Part shown: positions 35,858 to 44,663 of the stretch, in pieces
How positions within the stretch are numbered: position 1 is the first letter of the stretch
Layout of the letters: the number at the start of each line of letters is the position of its first letter
Assembly: GCA_937139035.1 (NCBI GenBank)
Contig: CAKZPK010000181.1
Coordinates: forward strand, 105,680 to 169,679
Length of the DNA stretch: 64,000 bases
From: an uncultured Crocinitomix sp.
GTDB taxonomy: Bacteria > Bacteroidota > Bacteroidia > Flavobacteriales_D > Crocinitomicaceae
Reading direction: 5' to 3'
Made by a program: the position numbers and the translations under genes
The notes under the pieces: model-generated
Told to the model about the DNA's origin: nothing
Database searches by the model: none
What the model saw: only the letters and a program-made list of their open reading frames with translations

Positions 35858-36730
35858 TTAAAAATTGAATTTACCGTTTTCGTTCTTCCATTCTGATTTT
35901 GGTAAAATGGTTTCCATTACATCCCAATGTTCTGCAATTTTTCCATTTTCAACTCTAAATAAATCATAAAAAGAGGTTGCTTCACCTGCAAATGATCCTT
36001 CACTCACGGCAAGCACAAAATTCCCTTCACCCAATACTATATGGTTTTTATCATACACCATTGTTACTCCGTTTTTAGCCATTTCTTCCAACGCACTGCC
36101 TAATCCAGATAATCCATCTGCAATCATTGAGTTATGTTGGATGTAATTGTCTCCATCAAAATAATTGGTGAGCTTATCAAATTCTCCTTTAACCAAAATC
36201 GTGTTAATAAAGTCTTTAACCAATGCTTTGTTTCCGTCAGTTTTATCTAGGTCTTTTATTACTGTTTCTCCGTCAGTTTGCGAGTGACCACTTGGATTAT
36301 TAGGAGCAATGGGAGATAGATTATCCCAATGTTCTACAATTAGACCATCTTTAAATTTAAAAATATCAAAGCCAATTTTTGGACCAAAAAAGTCGTAAAT
36401 AGTGTGTGAGAAAGTATATTCACCATCCTCAAAAGATCGAACTACATTTGCTTTGAATCCTCCTTCGGGTGCATTTTGTAATACTGCTCCAAATCCTTCT
36501 AATCCATCTGCAACTGCAAGGTTATGTTGTTTATAATGCGCAGGGTTTATATAGCCTATTGTTGATTGATCTCCTGTTTCAAGACTGATTAATAATGCAG
36601 CTGCTTTGTCCTTGTTTAATAATGCTGTTTTTGTTCCCATTTTTTCTGATTTTAAGGTTTCCTTTTCTTTTGATGTTGCACATGAACTTGATATTAGTAT
36701 GATTGCAACAGTTGTAAATAAGTGTTTCAT
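35858..36730 (-). CDS. Lipoprotein with two SnoaL-like (NTF2-fold) domains
   Basis: A 290-residue lipoprotein: the signal ends ISSSC with lipid Cys18. Two tandem SnoaL/NTF2-like repeats follow, about 40-155 and 160-285. Each contains the same signature: an N-terminal YIQHN/YKQHN motif with ADGLEG or ADGLSG, and a C-terminal FKDGLIVEHWD or VENGKIAEHWD. Such domains bind small hydrophobic molecules, and some catalyse aldol or isomerase chemistry. The substrate is unknown. It is divergent to no gene; the AraC regulator gene upstream runs in the same direction. Confidence 0.8.
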   Translation of the reverse strand: MKHLFTTVAIILISSSCATSKEKETLKSEKMGTKTALLNKDKAAALLISLETGDQSTIGYINPAHYKQHNLAVADGLEGFGAVLQNAPEGGFKANVVRSFEDGEYTFSHTIYDFFGPKIGFDIFKFKDGLIVEHWDNLSPIAPNNPSGHSQTDGETVIKDLDKTDGNKALVKDFINTILVKGEFDKLTNYFDGDNYIQHNSMIADGLSGLGSALEEMAKNGVTMVYDKNHIVLGEGNFVLAVSEGSFAGEATSFYDLFRVENGKIAEHWDVMETILPKSEWKNENGKFNF

Positions 36731-36821
36731 TTGTCATTTATTTGTTGCTACAAAGGTGCAGTACTTTCTATGGGATAGAAAGATGAAAAGGAGCATAAAA
36801 ATGGTTAAAATCGAACCTGAA

Positions 36822-37697
36822 TTATTGTTCGTAAGATTTTTTGAATGATTTAGGGGTTAATCCTGTACTTTTTTTGAAGTACTTTGTAAAGTTGGTAGGA
36901 TCCTCAAAACCTAACTTATAGGCTAATTCAGTACTTTTTATAGCAGAGTTAATTAAGTCCCTTTTGGCTATCAGAATAATGAAATCATCAATGACAGTTT
37001 TTGCTGTTTTATTTGTAAGCTCTCTGCAAACTACGTTTAAATGTTTGTACGTTATAGCCAATTCTTTTGCATAAAAATCAGCACTTCTTGATTCTGAAAA
37101 TTTTTCCTCTAACAGCGCATGAAACTTTTGAAAAAGTTTGATTTTGGAGGAATCATTTACATGTAATGTTTGGTTTTGTTTATAATGTTCGGCTTTTGAT
37201 AGTAAAACAGTAAAAAGAGATTCGGTAATAATATCGCGGTTAAAGGCGTTAATTTTTGATTCTTTAATCAATAACTCTAAGTAGTTTTTAAAATCAGATG
37301 CAGCTGGAACTTCTACAATAGGTGAGAAAAGTTGTGGCATAAATAATCGAAAAACGGCATTTCGTGGCAGAGTTTCAAGACATTTCATAAGATAGTCTTC
37401 AGTAAAAATGATGCAGTATCCCTCAAGATTTCCTGAAAATTTAAAAGCATTTATCTGCTCTTTACTGACATATAAGAGGCTATTTTCCTTAACGTCATAC
37501 CATTTAAAATCTATGAAATGTTGTCCTATTCCTTTTGAGAAAAAAATAAGATTATAAAATTTAACCTGATGTGGTGACTCAGGGTTGTGTTCGTAGCTGT
37601 TTTTATGTACGGCTATTTTATTTATTGGAACAATTTCAAAACCAAAATTATCATTGACTTTGGAGTTAAACTGTATTTGCGGAATTTCCTTTTTCAT
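36822..37697 (-). CDS. AraC-family transcriptional regulator
   Basis: A 291-residue regulator with an N-terminal cupin-like sensing region (about 20-150: FFSKGIGQHFIDF, LLYVSKEQINAF) and a C-terminal double HTH of AraC/XylS type (about 190-291). The second helix-turn-helix reads STELAYKLGFEDPTNFTKYFKKSTGLTPKSF, given here as its start and end. The gene is the last of a minus-strand run that begins near 40250, with 16 nt to the GNAT gene upstream. It lies 90 nt upstream of the SnoaL-like lipoprotein, a plausible target. Confidence 0.88.
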   Translation of the reverse strand: MKKEIPQIQFNSKVNDNFGFEIVPINKIAVHKNSYEHNPESPHQVKFYNLIFFSKGIGQHFIDFKWYDVKENSLLYVSKEQINAFKFSGNLEGYCIIFTEDYLMKCLETLPRNAVFRLFMPQLFSPIVEVPAASDFKNYLELLIKESKINAFNRDIITESLFTVLLSKAEHYKQNQTLHVNDSSKIKLFQKFHALLEEKFSESRSADFYAKELAITYKHLNVVCRELTNKTAKTVIDDFIILIAKRDLINSAIKSTELAYKLGFEDPTNFTKYFKKSTGLTPKSFKKSYEQ

Positions 37698-37713
37698 TTA
37701 ATTAAGCTCAGTG

Positions 37714-38172
37714 TTAACCTCCAAAATGCAATTTCATTCCTTCGTGCGAATCTTTAAAACCCAAATTTTTATAAAACTCCAAAGCTTCTGGTCTTTTTTT
37801 GTCTGTTGTTAATTGCAAAAGGTGGGCTTTTCTCTCTTTTGCTCTATCAATTGCCCATAAAAACATAGTTTTCCCCAATCCTAGTCCTCTTTTATCTTTT
37901 CTAATTCGCACGGCTTCAATTTGTGCTCTAATTCCTCCTTGATAGGTTAAATATTGGATAAATGAAAGTTGAAAAGTGCCCACAATTTCTCCATTAGGAT
38001 CTTCTAGCACCATTAATTCCTGATTCTTATCGGCATTAATCTCATCAAAAGCTAAAGTGTATTCCGTTGGCAATGGAATTTGATAATTCTCTCTTAAACT
38101 CCCTAATTTATCATCAGCAATCATTGCAATAAGAAAGGGTAAATCTTTTTTTTCTGCCGCTCGAATAGTCAT
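37714..38172 (-). CDS. GNAT-family N-acetyltransferase
   Basis: A 152-residue acetyl-CoA-dependent acetyltransferase. The core motif A reads VRIRKDKRGLGLGKTMF near residues 88-104, with the pyrophosphate-binding R-G-L-G-L-G pattern. Motif B follows as ALEFYKNLGF near 130-139. N-terminal MTIRAAEKKDLPFLIAMI is typical. Substrate unknown. It starts 12 nt after the stop of the next acetyltransferase gene upstream, so the two are likely co-transcribed. Confidence 0.87.
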   Translation of the reverse strand: MTIRAAEKKDLPFLIAMIADDKLGSLRENYQIPLPTEYTLAFDEINADKNQELMVLEDPNGEIVGTFQLSFIQYLTYQGGIRAQIEAVRIRKDKRGLGLGKTMFLWAIDRAKERKAHLLQLTTDKKRPEALEFYKNLGFKDSHEGMKLHFGG

Positions 38173-38184
38173 GTTTTTGTGAGG

Positions 38185-38808
38185 TTATATTTTGTGAGAA
38201 CGTTCAACTTCTGCAATACACTTCTTTTTTAACGAAGCTTTAACAGAGTCAAACCATTCATCTTTTAAAATACTTAAAACAATACTGTTTCTTCTTCCTG
38301 TCGGGCTAGCGCAATTACTTCTTAGTACACCCTCAACTTTGCATCCTAGACTTTTCATTGCTGCAATGCTGCGTTCATTATCATTGTCTGCTCTAAATTC
38401 AACTCGATCTAAGCCTAGTTTTTCAAAGGCAAATTCAAGCAATAAATATTTGCAGTTTTTATTGAGTCCAGTTCCTTGAAAATCTTTACCGTACCAAGTA
38501 TAGCCTAACTGTGTAGTGTTGTGCGTTGTATTGTAATCATAAAATCGTGTGCTGCCGGCATATTTATTATTGCGTTTATCCATCACAATAAAAGGATAGC
38601 TTTTACCAATCTCTTTATCTGCAATAGCAGCAGTTATATATTTCGTCAAGTTTTCTCTGCCATTTGCAGGTGTCAATGAATAGTCCCAAAGTGTAGGTTC
38701 ATTGATAGAGAAATTGATTAACTCTTCTATATCTGAAAGAAGAAGAGGGCGCAATTGAACCACATCATTTTCGAGTATATACGCTTGATTAAAATCTAAT
38801 TTTTTCAT
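38185..38808 (-). CDS. RimJ/RimL-like GNAT acetyltransferase
   Basis: A 207-residue GNAT protein of the RimJ/RimL type (Acetyltransf_3). Landmarks are VQLRPLLLSDIEEL near residue 17, YNTTHNTTQLGYTWYGKDFQGTGLN near 93-117 (read in parts) and ERSIAAMKSLGC near 145-156. Members acetylate N-terminal or small-molecule amines. The start codon overlaps the stop of the preceding gene (ATGA), so translation is coupled to the beta-barrel-like protein. Confidence 0.86.
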   Translation of the reverse strand: MKKLDFNQAYILENDVVQLRPLLLSDIEELINFSINEPTLWDYSLTPANGRENLTKYITAAIADKEIGKSYPFIVMDKRNNKYAGSTRFYDYNTTHNTTQLGYTWYGKDFQGTGLNKNCKYLLLEFAFEKLGLDRVEFRADNDNERSIAAMKSLGCKVEGVLRSNCASPTGRRNSIVLSILKDEWFDSVKASLKKKCIAEVERSHKI

Positions 38809-39680
38809 TTACTTTTTTTCTTTTTCTTGCAGGTCCATTGCCAATAAAAATAGGGGAAAATTGGAACAACCGATTGTATTTCTTCTCCCGCATCTGGCAT
38901 AAACATATAAAAACCAATAAACTCCGCTCTAAAGGTTCTTAAAAAGCTGAATTTGTTTTTATAAAAGGGAGCAATTCTAAAACCGTAGGAAACTTGGTAT
39001 TTCCTTGGGATATTGTCTAGGTAAACAAATGTAGTTCCGTAAGAGGTTGTAAAATGAGTGGATAACCAAGGTTTAGGGCGCCAATCCATACTCAATGAAA
39101 TATCTGGATTAATGGTGTGGTCAAAAAATGCACCTTTATAATGAAGTGAATCTTTATTTTCAATTAATAAGTTTTCTGTATAGGTTACTCCAGCAGAAAA
39201 ATGCACATGCAAGTTTTTTTGTGATTTCCAACTGAAGTTAAAACGGTTGTACCAACTATTTCCACTTTGCCGTTCTATCCTAATATTGTCTTGGTTAGAT
39301 TGGCTTTGCGTTCTCCAAAGGTGCTGATACATGGTTTCAAATGCAATGGCAGGTTTCCATCCATTTTGCTCAGTTAATTTGAACCTAAAATTAAGGCTAG
39401 GAACAGGTAAGTGAGGTTCTTGAAAAAGACCGCCCAATAAAGGTAATAGATCTATTTCTGCAGTTATTTTATCTGTTATTCCCCACCACGCCCAACTAGG
39501 AAAAGGTAATGTAAAAGGAGATTGACAATAAACAAATTCATTTTTCTTTAAAGTATAGGCTGTAAATCCGTCTGCTGGATGCAGAAGTATTTCATTTTGC
39601 AGATTAGAGTACTCTTCCTCTTGTCCAAAAAGGGGAGAAATAAGACCGATAAAAAGAAGTATGAATAAGGGCGTTTTCAT
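38805..39680 (-). CDS. Exported protein, probable outer-membrane beta-barrel
   Basis: A 291-residue protein with a signal peptide ending LFGQ at about residue 20. The mature chain alternates polar and aromatic residues in long strands (RFNFSWKSQKNLHVHFSAG and LSTHFTTSYGTTFVYL are examples), as in outer-membrane barrels. It ends with a lysine-rich tail CKKKKKSK, unusual for a barrel, which normally ends in an aromatic residue; the last barrel strand may be the preceding YFYWQWTC. No family recognised. Overlaps the following acetyltransferase by 4 nt. Confidence 0.6.
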   Translation of the reverse strand: MKTPLFILLFIGLISPLFGQEEEYSNLQNEILLHPADGFTAYTLKKNEFVYCQSPFTLPFPSWAWWGITDKITAEIDLLPLLGGLFQEPHLPVPSLNFRFKLTEQNGWKPAIAFETMYQHLWRTQSQSNQDNIRIERQSGNSWYNRFNFSWKSQKNLHVHFSAGVTYTENLLIENKDSLHYKGAFFDHTINPDISLSMDWRPKPWLSTHFTTSYGTTFVYLDNIPRKYQVSYGFRIAPFYKNKFSFLRTFRAEFIGFYMFMPDAGEEIQSVVPIFPYFYWQWTCKKKKKSK

Positions 39681-39686
39681 AGTGTT

Positions 39687-40250
39687 TTATTCGTGTGAAA
39701 ATGAGGTGTTTTTTAATTTCAAACTCAAGCTTGCAATCCAAATTAAAACTACAGCAAAGGTAATTTTTTGAATAAATGGTAATAGTTCAATTCTGTTAAG
39801 GCTGTAATAAATATAGTTGTTTAGCAGCATTAATAAAACACAAATGACACCCGTAATTTTAAAAACGGTAAAATCACTTTTATAAACTGCCCAAATAATT
39901 CCAATCACGACTAATATTCCAAAAGCGCTTGAAATAATGGTCATACTATCATGGTAAGTGGTAAAAATGAGACTTGCTGCAAGCATAGACAGTGTTCCAA
40001 AAACCCGAATAATGATTGGCCATATTTTTCCTTTGGCGAGCTGTTGTGCGCATTGAAAAAAGAACAATAAAATACTTGCGCACAAAATAAACATGGCAAC
40101 AATAGCAATTGGGCGAGCAGGATTTGCATGGCCGTTCATAGCGACCTCGTTCATTAAATTACACCAGTAATTGTGATACCAATCAAACCCAACAGAATTG
40201 AGATTTGTTTGTGAACCTCCAGGATAAATTTGAGCCGCGTAAAAGTACAA
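39687..40250 (-). CDS. Polytopic membrane protein (DUF998-like), 5' end uncertain
   Basis: From a TTG at 40250 the frame encodes 187 residues with five helices after a periplasmic-looking loop (GFDWYHNYWCNLMNE, then NPARPIAIVAMF). This resembles DUF998-type membrane proteins. The frame stays open upstream to a TAA at 40320-40322 and would add residues KITALLPTIGILIFVGLYFYA (given only to show the helix), clearly a first membrane segment. No ATG, GTG or TTG lies in that extension, only ATC at 40316 and CTG. Either a rare start is used or the start codon is mutated. Six nt separate it from the gene downstream. Confidence 0.65.
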   Translation of the reverse strand: MYFYAAQIYPGGSQTNLNSVGFDWYHNYWCNLMNEVAMNGHANPARPIAIVAMFILCASILLFFFQCAQQLAKGKIWPIIIRVFGTLSMLAASLIFTTYHDSMTIISSAFGILVVIGIIWAVYKSDFTVFKITGVICVLLMLLNNYIYYSLNRIELLPFIQKITFAVVLIWIASLSLKLKNTSFSHE

Positions 40251-40370
40251 GCCAACAAATATTAAAATTCCGATTGTTGGAAGCAGTGCGGTTATTTTAC
40301 GGGAGGTGTATTTGATATATTAGTTATTAATAATCGATCTCAAAAAGGAGTAAGATATTAATTTAAAATT

Positions 40371-40402
40371 AAAAAGGTTTGAGAGTGCTCTCAAACCTTT
40401 TG
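40371..40402 (-). terminator. Terminator of the YbhB-like gene
   Basis: AAAGGTTTGAGA and TCTCAAACCTTT form a perfect stem with a 4-nt GTGC loop (40373-40400). On the minus strand it is followed by TTTTTAATTTT. It lies 25 nt beyond the stop at 40427. Confidence 0.82.
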
Positions 40403-40426
40403 CTAATACGGATATTTGGTGGACGT

Positions 40427-40984
40427 TTATTCTCTTTCTCGGCCATAATAGGTTATTATACTGGCTTTAGCTATTGTATTATTCCAGATGTAATATCCAA
40501 CAACTGCTGGGTTTGTATTTTCATCTAACCCTAGCGAATCTGTTTTTAGTGCAAATACTGTGATAATGTATTGGTGTAAACCGTGACCTTCTGGCGGGCA
40601 TGGACCACCATAACCTTTTGCACCATAATCTGTAATACTTTGTATTGCGCCTTTTGGTGCTAAGCTAAGTTCTACATTCCCTGCGTTGGCAACTAGTTCG
40701 GTAATGTTAGAAGGAATATCAAATAAAACCCAATGCCACCATCCACTGCCAGTAGGTGCATCTGGGTCATACATTGTAACTGCAAAACTTTTTGTGCCTT
40801 CTGGTGCGTTTGCCCACGATAATTGAGGGGATTCATTTTTGCCTTTGCAACCAAACCCGTTAAATTCATTTGATGTTGCTGCTTGCCCACCTAAATCTTG
40901 GCTTGTTAGTGTAAACGTGTTTTGACTAAATACACTTGTTGAAAGTGCTAGAATTAATCCGAATAGAAAATTTGCTTTCTTCAT
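40427..40984 (-). CDS. YbhB/YbcL-family (PEBP, Raf kinase inhibitor-like) exported protein
   Basis: A 185-residue phosphatidylethanolamine-binding-protein-fold protein with a signal peptide ending VFSQ (about residue 21). The PEBP signatures are complete: GKNESPQLSWANAPEGTKSF near 48-67, DPDAPTGSGWWHWVLFDI near 74-91, and GPCPPEGHGLHQYIITVFAL near 126-145. The bacterial members' ligand is not known. A TAAATTTG -7 box lies at 41015-41008 on the minus strand, 24 nt before the ATG, but I see no matching -33 element. Confidence 0.9.
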   Translation of the reverse strand: MKKANFLFGLILALSTSVFSQNTFTLTSQDLGGQAATSNEFNGFGCKGKNESPQLSWANAPEGTKSFAVTMYDPDAPTGSGWWHWVLFDIPSNITELVANAGNVELSLAPKGAIQSITDYGAKGYGGPCPPEGHGLHQYIITVFALKTDSLGLDENTNPAVVGYYIWNNTIAKASIITYYGRERE

Positions 40985-41071
40985 TTTATATGATTTTAAT
41001 GTTTAGGCAAATTTAGGGAGAGACCCCTCCTAATGAGGATAGTAAATTGTTCAAAAAGTGTTGCTAAAAGC

Positions 41072-41911
41072 TCAAGTGTCTTGGTGCCGCTTAGGGGTTA
41101 TTCCATATTTTGCTTTATAGGCTTGTACAAAGCTGGAAAGGTTATCATAGCCTACCTCGAAAAAAATATCAGAAGGTCTTTTTTTCTCAACTGTTATAAG
41201 TCGAGATGCATACTCCAATCGTTTATCTTGAAACCATTTCATTGGAGATTCATCATAGTGTTTTTTAAATTCTCTTTTGAATGTGGAAACACTCATGTTG
41301 CATAAAAAGGCAAGTTCCTTTAAACTTAATTTGTTCAACTGGTTGCTCTCTACTGTTTGAATGAATTTTTGGGTGTTGTCGTTTTGAATTGAGGTTAATG
41401 AATATAAAAATTCAGGACCTTTTTGTTCTGCCAAATACAGCATTATTTCTTCAAATTTAGTTTCCAACAAATTCTTTTGCGCCTTTTTTGAAAGTTGATT
41501 AATATCAAGCAAGCTTTTTACAAAGCGTTGAATAAAAGAGTCGTATTGGAATGAATAAACAGAAGGATAATTCGAGTGGTCAGATTTATTGAATTCATAT
41601 TTCTGTATGAATTTTAGGACCATTTCATTGGTGAAAAACAATAAGACACTTGCATAATCATTGCGTTGGTCAGAAAGTTTTTCGGTCATTAAACAATGTC
41701 CTGACTTCATGAGTAAAAATTCTTTAGAATCAATAGCGAAAGAGGAGTTATCAAAATAAACTTCTTTTGTTCCTTCTATTAAAAAACTAAAGGTGTTTTT
41801 AACTAGGATAATTTGTTGTTTGGAAATCTCTTGTTTTGATTTATAATCGAAAACATTTATAGAAAGGGATGCATCTGAAATTAATTCATCAGGTAAGGTA
41901 ATTGATTTCAT
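41072..41911 (-). CDS. AraC-family transcriptional regulator
   Basis: A 279-residue regulator. The ATG at 41911 is chosen over an in-frame TTG at 41953 because it starts at the usual point before the sensing domain. The N-terminal cupin-like domain (about 1-130) is followed by an AraC/XylS double helix-turn-helix near 185-279. The HTH contains LAFLCNMSVSTFKREFKKHY and DIFFEVGYDNLSSFVQAYKAKYG. Its effector is not apparent. It lies 74 nt downstream of a membrane-protein gene in the same orientation and beside the divergently oriented space to YbhB. Confidence 0.87.
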   Translation of the reverse strand: MKSITLPDELISDASLSINVFDYKSKQEISKQQIILVKNTFSFLIEGTKEVYFDNSSFAIDSKEFLLMKSGHCLMTEKLSDQRNDYASVLLFFTNEMVLKFIQKYEFNKSDHSNYPSVYSFQYDSFIQRFVKSLLDINQLSKKAQKNLLETKFEEIMLYLAEQKGPEFLYSLTSIQNDNTQKFIQTVESNQLNKLSLKELAFLCNMSVSTFKREFKKHYDESPMKWFQDKRLEYASRLITVEKKRPSDIFFEVGYDNLSSFVQAYKAKYGITPKRHQDT

Positions 41912-41985
41912 ATCGACTAAAAAACATGAACAAGATACAAGTAATTTTTTCAAAAACGATAAATGTATAATCTATTAGGCATGAT

Positions 41986-42492
41986 TTAATTAATCGATAG
42001 ATTATATTCATTTTGAAAAACGAGATAAGCATGTATTGTATGAAATACAACAAATAATAGTGAAGTACCAATGTAAACATAAGTGGTTTTTGGAAACTTA
42101 AAAAATGCTTTATTACCAATGAATCCAATGCCAATGAAAAATATGATTGTAGTAAAGGCTGGTGCCGTAAATCCAATTAAGCTTTGACTCCAATTAGAAT
42201 TAGGGCTAATGATCAATATCAACCAAGAGGAAAAATAGATAAGAACTCCAATTGAATAGGTCAAGAAACCAATTTTTTGAACTTTTGTTTTGAATGATAG
42301 TACCATAATTAAAGGAAGCCCAAATACGAGGACTCTCAATATATTTTCGCCATAACGAACTATTACAGGAATATCTTTCCAAAAAATTTCAGGACTGTAG
42401 CTTTTCGGGAGTTTGTCCACAAGAATGAGATTCCATAAGAAGATAGGGATTAAGAGTAAAAAACAATTTAACACGTATTTTTTAGCTATCAT
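41986..42492 (-). CDS. Four- to five-helix membrane protein of unknown function
   Basis: A 168-residue integral membrane protein. Hydrophobic segments lie at about 7-25, 50-66, 74-95, 105-125 and 135-155. Short loops contain KLPKSYSPEIFWKDIP (residues 28-43). No recognisable family motif. It is followed 74 nt later by an AraC regulator on the same strand. Start from ATG at 42492 gives a reasonable first helix. Confidence 0.6.
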   Translation of the reverse strand: MIAKKYVLNCFLLLIPIFLWNLILVDKLPKSYSPEIFWKDIPVIVRYGENILRVLVFGLPLIMVLSFKTKVQKIGFLTYSIGVLIYFSSWLILIISPNSNWSQSLIGFTAPAFTTIIFFIGIGFIGNKAFFKFPKTTYVYIGTSLLFVVFHTIHAYLVFQNEYNLSIN

Positions 42493-42573
42493 TTATTTCA
42501 AATGTAGGGGAATTGGGTTAAAAATACTACGGAGTAGGTTGTTGGATTATTAATAATGCTGTTTTTCCAATTA

Positions 42574-42603
42574 TTTTGCGCTCAATAAAATTCCTTAGCT
42601 TTG
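42574..42603 (+). promoter_or_regulatory. Probable promoter of the permuted papain-like gene
   Basis: TTTTG at 42574-42578, a 17-nt spacer, then TAGCTTTG at 42596-42603, a perfect TAnnTTTG. The predicted start near 42609 precedes the ATG at 42646 and excludes an upstream TTG at 42601. Confidence 0.5.
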
Positions 42604-42645
42604 TTCTCGCTACTTAAACCTTTGACGAAAATTTTTAGCGCATTA

Positions 42646-43308
42646 ATGCGAAGAATTATTAAAATATCAGTATTGATTCTATATGCAATGGGGGTTGCAT
42701 TAATGATAAAAATTGATAATGTTCGTGCAGATTTGATAACCTCAAATATTCCTGAATCTTCAGAAATAGTAGATTCTATTATTGTGCATTTTACACATGG
42801 TTCAACAGTAAACGAAGGTTGCGAATATTCTAAACCAACTCCTGGAGGATACATGGGAGGTCATGTTGAAGTTGAAATAGATTCCTTTTTTTACGGACAT
42901 ACGGTGATTGAATTTCCAATTCGTGTTTTTGCATATGATGCGGTAAAAAACGGTAGGTTTGAAATTCTTTCAATGGAAGAGTGGCAGGCAGAAACGGAAG
43001 GAGATATGTTAACATCCATTGTTATTCCGGTGAATCATCAACAAGAAGAGAAGTTAGATTCATTAATTACAGCTTATAAAAATGAGGCGCCATACGATTA
43101 TGCTTTTTTTGGGCAACGTTGCACCTCTTTTTCGGCCTTGTTTTTATCAAAAGCAGGGGTCTTAAATGATTTGAGCGAACTTGAAGCTGTTTCGGCTTTC
43201 TTTTATCCGCGTGCGTTCAGAACCACAATGCTGGAATATGCCAATCGCAATGATTTAACAGTTATATCAAAAACGGGCGCGGATTGTCGCAATTGGGAGG
43301 GAGATTAA
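42646..43308 (+). CDS. Putative permuted papain-like (NlpC/P60-LRAT fold) protein
   Basis: A 220-residue protein with an N-terminal membrane segment (about 5-22), so it is anchored or exported. The likely active-site residues come in permuted order: His73 in MGGHVEVEI first, then Cys159 in YDYAFFGQRCTSFSALFL. His-before-Cys with a small residue cluster after the Cys is the arrangement in permuted NlpC/P60 hydrolases and LRAT-like proteins. I do not recognise a named family, and the activity (amidase, esterase or thioesterase) is inferred only from this layout. It overlaps the convergent gene at 43305 by 4 nt. Confidence 0.6.
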   Translation: MRRIIKISVLILYAMGVALMIKIDNVRADLITSNIPESSEIVDSIIVHFTHGSTVNEGCEYSKPTPGGYMGGHVEVEIDSFFYGHTVIEFPIRVFAYDAVKNGRFEILSMEEWQAETEGDMLTSIVIPVNHQQEEKLDSLITAYKNEAPYDYAFFGQRCTSFSALFLSKAGVLNDLSELEAVSAFFYPRAFRTTMLEYANRNDLTVISKTGADCRNWEGD

Positions 43309-43844
43309 AAGGCAACCCTAGCTCCCCAAAAAACAGCCAATTCGTGTTCACCACCCAAATTCATTAAACCTAAGTTAAGATACCGGGCTTCAAATAATCC
43401 GCTAAGTCTGTTAGTGAATTTTACTGTTGTTCCGCCACCTGCATGATAGGAAATGCCGTAAACATCTGATGAAAAAGCCTTGAATTCAAAGAAACCTCCT
43501 CCAACAAATAAATACGGATTAAATAACTGACTTTCTGGTAAAGGATGATAAGCCAATTGTCCATTCACATTATGAGTCATACCCAACGTGTTTTGGTCGT
43601 CTTGTTGTTGTCCAACTACATATTCAATTGAGAAATCGAAACGCTGTTTAATATTAAAACCAAGTCGGCATCCATTCATAAATACCGCATCATAGGGTAT
43701 ATGGTCAACAAATAAATAAGGCCCCATCACATAATCCAGATAGAATTTATGCTTTTTAATGACTGTTGTGTTTAGGTCTTGCCCATATGTATTAGTTCCT
43801 GCAATAAAGCCCAATAAGCAAAGGCTAAATAGTATTTTTTTCAT
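43305..43844 (-). CDS. Outer-membrane beta-barrel protein
   Basis: A 179-residue exported protein with a signal peptide ending TYGQ (about residue 22). The rest is made of short amphipathic strands with glycine turns (YVVGQQQDD, LFVGGGFFEF, YHAGGGTTVKF) and ends FWGARVAF, the aromatic C-terminus expected of an outer-membrane barrel. Eight strands would fit the length, as in OmpW/OmpX-size barrels. Function unknown. It ends opposite the papain-like gene. Confidence 0.68.
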   Translation of the reverse strand: MKKILFSLCLLGFIAGTNTYGQDLNTTVIKKHKFYLDYVMGPYLFVDHIPYDAVFMNGCRLGFNIKQRFDFSIEYVVGQQQDDQNTLGMTHNVNGQLAYHPLPESQLFNPYLFVGGGFFEFKAFSSDVYGISYHAGGGTTVKFTNRLSGLFEARYLNLGLMNLGGEHELAVFWGARVAF

Positions 43845-43910
43845 GCGAATTTCGGTTTGGTTTATTGATGAAACAAGTTAAAAAAAATATTGTTTCAAAC
43901 CGAATTAGAC

Positions 43911-44663
43911 TTACTTAAATTGGTCGAGAAAATCTTTTTTACGTTGAATAGAAATGTCTAACCAGGTGCCATTGGAAAGTTTTACTTGCGCGGTTTTACC
44001 TTTTTTATATTCGGTAATGCCACTCATATTTACTAAATGCGATTTATGGATGCGCATAAAACCAACATCACACAACAATTCATCAAAAAATTTGAGTGTT
44101 TTAGACACAACGTGCTTTTTACCATCTATTAAATGAATAATGCTGTAATTATCGTCCGCCTGAGCATACAATATGGTGTTGACAGGAACCACAATAAAAC
44201 CACTGAGCTGTGGCAGTACAATGCGCTGCATTTGCCCATTGGCAACTTTTAAATTGTCCAATAAAATTTTAGATTGAATTGCAGTATCATTGTTTTCTGA
44301 TCGGCCTGCTCTAATTTTATCCACGGCGCTTACCAATTCATCAATATCTACTGGTTTTAAGATATAATAAGTAGCACTTAAATTTAATGCACGAATGGCA
44401 TAATTACTAAACGCAGTAATAAATACCACATCAAAATTAATGGTATCAACTTGGTCCAATAAATCAAAGCCATCACCGTATGGCATTTCAATATCTAAAA
44501 ATACAATGTCAGGGTTGTATTTTTTTATGGCTGCTAATCCTTCCTCTACATTTTCGCAAAGGGCTTTAACCTCAACTTGTTCACAATATTTTTGTACGTA
44601 GTTTTCTAACGTGTCACGGCTAATGGCTTCGTCGTCTACAATAATGCAGGTTAATTTATTCAT
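43911..44663 (-). CDS. LytTR-family response regulator
   Basis: A 250-residue response regulator. The receiver domain (about 1-125) has the acidic pocket DDE near 10-12, phosphoacceptor Asp57 in VFLDIEMP, and Lys103 in YILKPVD. A LytTR DNA-binding domain spans about 145-248 (FIVVPVNTILYAQADDNYS, then FMRIHKSHLVN). It overlaps the sensor kinase upstream by 8 nt, so the two are translationally coupled partners. Target genes are not evident; the outer-membrane barrel just downstream in the same direction is one candidate. Confidence 0.92.
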   Translation of the reverse strand: MNKLTCIIVDDEAISRDTLENYVQKYCEQVEVKALCENVEEGLAAIKKYNPDIVFLDIEMPYGDGFDLLDQVDTINFDVVFITAFSNYAIRALNLSATYYILKPVDIDELVSAVDKIRAGRSENNDTAIQSKILLDNLKVANGQMQRIVLPQLSGFIVVPVNTILYAQADDNYSIIHLIDGKKHVVSKTLKFFDELLCDVGFMRIHKSHLVNMSGITEYKKGKTAQVKLSNGTWLDISIQRKKDFLDQFK

